Shown here piece after piece: positions 62,342 through 64,000 of a stretch of DNA of 64,000 nt (position 1 is the first letter of the stretch; each line of letters begins with the position of its first letter). Under the pieces are notes generated by a model that was not told where the DNA came from, searched no databases, and saw only the letters and a program-made list of their open reading frames with translations. A program made the translations under genes and the position numbers. Origin of the DNA: Microbacterium sp. SYP-A9085 (GTDB taxonomy: Bacteria; Actinomycetota; Actinomycetes; Actinomycetales; Microbacteriaceae); assembly GCF_009649635.1 (NCBI RefSeq), contig NZ_WJII01000002.1:558001-622000 (forward strand). Reading direction: 5' to 3'.

Positions 62342-62412
62342 CCGAACCCACCCTCTATTGCCGAGCCCACTCGCTGTAGCGGATGGGTTCGGCAACGAGA
62401 GGTGGATTCGGC
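62342..62412. repeat. Compound palindrome copy 6
   Basis: 71 bp, almost identical to copy 5 (same CTCTATTGCCGAGCCCAC arm and CTGTAG centre); the right outer arm has one change (GGTGGATTCG). A 44-bp G+C-rich spacer separates the two copies. Confidence 0.92.
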
Positions 62413-62431
62413 GGGATGTCGCGCCGCAGAC

Positions 62432-62469
62432 GACGAGACCCGCACACCGTGCGGCGTGCGGGTCTCGTC
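62432..62469 (-). terminator. Terminator after rplQ
   Basis: Perfect 14-bp stem GACGAGACCCGCAC/GTGCGGGTCTCGTC with a 10-nt loop, 20 bp after the rplQ stop. No T-run, as is common in high-G+C actinobacteria. Ends the ribosomal rpoA-rplQ operon. Confidence 0.8.
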
Positions 62470-62489
62470 TCGCGGGTGCGGGAAGGCGC

Positions 62490-63044
62490 TTACTCGGCCT
62501 TGTCGGCCTCGTCGGCAGCGGCATCCTCGGCGGGAGCGTCGGCGGCGGCATCCACCGTCTCCGTCTCCTCAGCCGGGGTCTCCTCGGCCGGGGTCTCCTC
62601 GGCCGGAGTCTCCTCGACGGGGGTCTCCTCAACGGGCGCCGCCTTCTTCGCGGTGCTCTTCTTCACGGCGGACGCCTTCTTCGTGACCGGCTCGAGCACG
62701 AGCTCGATCACGGCCATCGGCGCGTTGTCGCCCTTACGGTTGCCGACCTTCGTGATGCGGGTGTAGCCGCCGTCACGGTCGGCCACCAGCGGCGCGATCT
62801 CGGTGAAAAGGACGTGCACGACCTCCTTGTCGCCGATCACCGCGAGGACGCGGCGACGGGCGTGCAGGTCGCCGCGCTTGGCGAACGTGATGAGGCGCTC
62901 GGCCAGCGGGCGCAGGCGCTTGGCCTTGGTCTCGGTGGTCTTGATCGACTTGTGCGTGAACAGCGCAGCGGCGAGGTTCGCAAGCAGCAGGCGCTCGTGG
63001 GCGGGGCCGCCTCCGAGGCGGGGTCCCTTTGTGGGCTTAGGCAT
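62490..63044 (-). CDS. rplQ: 50S ribosomal protein L17 with acidic C-terminal extension
   Basis: 184 residues. The L17 core is complete: [40 protein letters not shown], and the end of the core at [10 protein letters not shown] (about 125). A ~60-residue tail follows, Lys/Ala-rich then built of [10 protein letters not shown] repeats and Ala/Asp/Glu. Such tails are seen in other Microbacteriaceae L17 proteins; no function is assigned. Confidence 0.96.
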   Translation of the reverse strand: MPKPTKGPRLGGGPAHERLLLANLAAALFTHKSIKTTETKAKRLRPLAERLITFAKRGDLHARRRVLAVIGDKEVVHVLFTEIAPLVADRDGGYTRITKVGNRKGDNAPMAVIELVLEPVTKKASAVKKSTAKKAAPVEETPVEETPAEETPAEETPAEETETVDAAADAPAEDAAADEADKAE

Positions 63045-63079
63045 TCTCAGTTACTCCCGTGTGAAAAGTCGATCGAGGA

Positions 63080-64000
63080 TCAAGCGTTCTCGGCGTCGTC
63101 GTCGTAGCCGCCGTAGAAGTGCGCGCCGTCGAAGCCCGGCACGGAGTCCTTCAGCGACAGGCCCAGCGAGACGAGCTTGTCGCGCACCTCGTCGACCGAC
63201 TTCTGACCGAAGTTGCGGATGTTCATCAGCTGCGTCTCGGACAGGGCGACCAGCTCGGACACGGTGTTGATGCCCTCGCGCTTGAGGCAGTTGTACGAGC
63301 GGACCGACAGGTCCAGGTCCTCGATCGGCATCGACAGCTCGGTGGAGGCGACGGTCTCGACCGGCGCGGCGCCGATCTCGATGCCCTCGGCGTCGACGTT
63401 CAGTTCGCGGGCCAGGCCGAACAGCTCGGTGAGCGTGCGTCCGGCGGAGGCGACGGAGTCGCGCGGCGAGATCGCCGGCTTGGTCTCGACATCCAGCACC
63501 AGCTTGTCGAAGTCGGTGCGCTCACCGGCGCGGGTCGCGTCGACGCGGTAGCTGACCTTGAGCACCGGCGAGTAGATCGAGTCGACCGGGATCTGACCGG
63601 CCTCGGCGTACTCGTTGCGGTTCTGCGTCGCCGACACGTACCCGCGGCCGCGCTCGATCGTGAGCTCCAGCTCGAAGCGCGCGGTGTCGTTCAGGGTCGC
63701 GATGACCAGCTCGGGGTTGTGCACCTCGACACCGGCCGGGGCCGAGATGTCGGCGGCGGTGACCTCGCCGGCGCCAGTCTTGCGCAGGTACGCGGTGATC
63801 GGCTCGTCGCGCTCGCTGGAGACGACCAGCTGCTTGATGTTCAGGATGATCTCGGTGACATCCTCCTTGACACCGGGAATGGTGCTGAACTCGTGGAGGA
63901 CCCCGTCGATGCGGATGCTGGTGACCGCGGCACCCGGGATCGAGGAGAGCAGGCTGCGACGCAGCGCATTGCCGATCGTGTAGCCGAAGCCGGGCTCCAG
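63080..64000 (-). CDS. rpoA: RNA polymerase alpha subunit (5' end beyond window)
   Basis: 307 codons visible. The sequence starts inside the N-terminal domain at [20 protein letters not shown], so about 26 residues are missing at the right edge. Both domains are recognisable: the dimerisation domain with [20 protein letters not shown], and the C-terminal domain [20 protein letters not shown] plus [20 protein letters not shown] that contacts UP elements and activators. It is followed 35 bp later by rplQ on the same strand, the usual order. Confidence 0.98.
   Translation of the reverse strand: MEPGFGYTIGNALRRSLLSSIPGAAVTSIRIDGVLHEFSTIPGVKEDVTEIILNIKQLVVSSERDEPITAYLRKTGAGEVTAADISAPAGVEVHNPELVIATLNDTARFELELTIERGRGYVSATQNRNEYAEAGQIPVDSIYSPVLKVSYRVDATRAGERTDFDKLVLDVETKPAISPRDSVASAGRTLTELFGLARELNVDAEGIEIGAAPVETVASTELSMPIEDLDLSVRSYNCLKREGINTVSELVALSETQLMNIRNFGQKSVDEVRDKLVSLGLSLKDSVPGFDGAHFYGGYDDDAENA

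Noticed and set aside
62133..63107. A 324-codon plus-strand frame spanning palindromes 5 and 6 and antisense rplQ
   Set aside because: It runs through two palindromes and then the complement of rplQ; it exists because the palindromes keep a frame open, not because of a real protein.

Overview
The window is about 70% G+C over most of its length and has the coding style, Shine-Dalgarno spacing and gene order of an actinobacterium. The backbone order groES ... tsaD-rimI-tsaB-tsaE-alr-acpS ... glmS-coaA ... glmM-rpsI-rplM ... truA ... rplQ-rpoA, together with a lone groES, points to Microbacteriaceae, most likely Microbacterium or a close relative. This is inference from gene content; no search was run. 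I see no rRNA, tRNA or CRISPR array.

Layout. 0-1 kb: end of a RarD-type permease and groES with two CIRCE/HrcA operators. 1.2-11.7 kb: a two-operon locus resembling mycobacterial iniBAC. The plus operon holds an Hsp70-like ATPase with a membrane anchor, an IniR-like ATPase/LuxR regulator, an IniB-type protein and a four-helix membrane protein. The convergent minus operon holds a second IniB-type repeat protein followed by two dynamin-like GTPases of IniA and IniC type. 11.8-18.1 kb: a methyltransferase, then the housekeeping tRNA-t6A and cell-wall run (tsaD, rimI, tsaB, tsaE, alr, acpS). 18.2-25.2 kb: a regulator, transporter and catabolic operon whose enzymes fit N-acyl-D-glucosaminate -> D-glucosaminate -> KDG -> KDPG -> pyruvate + glyceraldehyde-3-P. 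25.2-33.4 kb: glmS, coaA, an amine oxidase, ppx/gppA, glmM, rpsI, rplM. 33.6-48.9 kb: surface polysaccharide locus (CPBP protease, phosphotyrosine phosphatase, tyrosine autokinase, initiating sugar transferase, glycosyltransferases, flippase, pyruvyltransferase, polymerase, DUF4012 protein, LPXTG-like protein); 37.6-46.3 kb of it has clearly lower G+C and looks acquired. 49-50 kb: a small membrane protein and an EEP-fold nuclease/phosphatase. 50-59.2 kb: a MurNAc scavenging regulon (MurQ, MurK-like kinase, MurR-like regulator, acetyltransferase, PIG-L deacetylase, ABC sugar importer, FAD D-2-hydroxyacid dehydrogenase). 59.3-64 kb: truA, an OatA-like acyltransferase, rplQ and the truncated rpoA.

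How it hangs together. Several blocks concern the cell envelope: an envelope-stress-like ini locus, precursor synthesis (glmS, glmM, alr), polysaccharide export, and two catabolic operons that would recover amino sugars. The accessory blocks sit between conserved housekeeping genes.

Repeats worth attention: six copies of a ~70-bp compound palindrome that stays open in one reading frame on both strands, one of which forms the C-terminus of AcpS; tandem copies of the tsaE 3' end, stop codon included, and a shorter GC-rich analogue after truA; and a 66-bp x3 repeat inside the second IniB-type gene. Coordinates and starts were set by reading codons and ribosome-binding sites; functions are family-level assignments unless stated.
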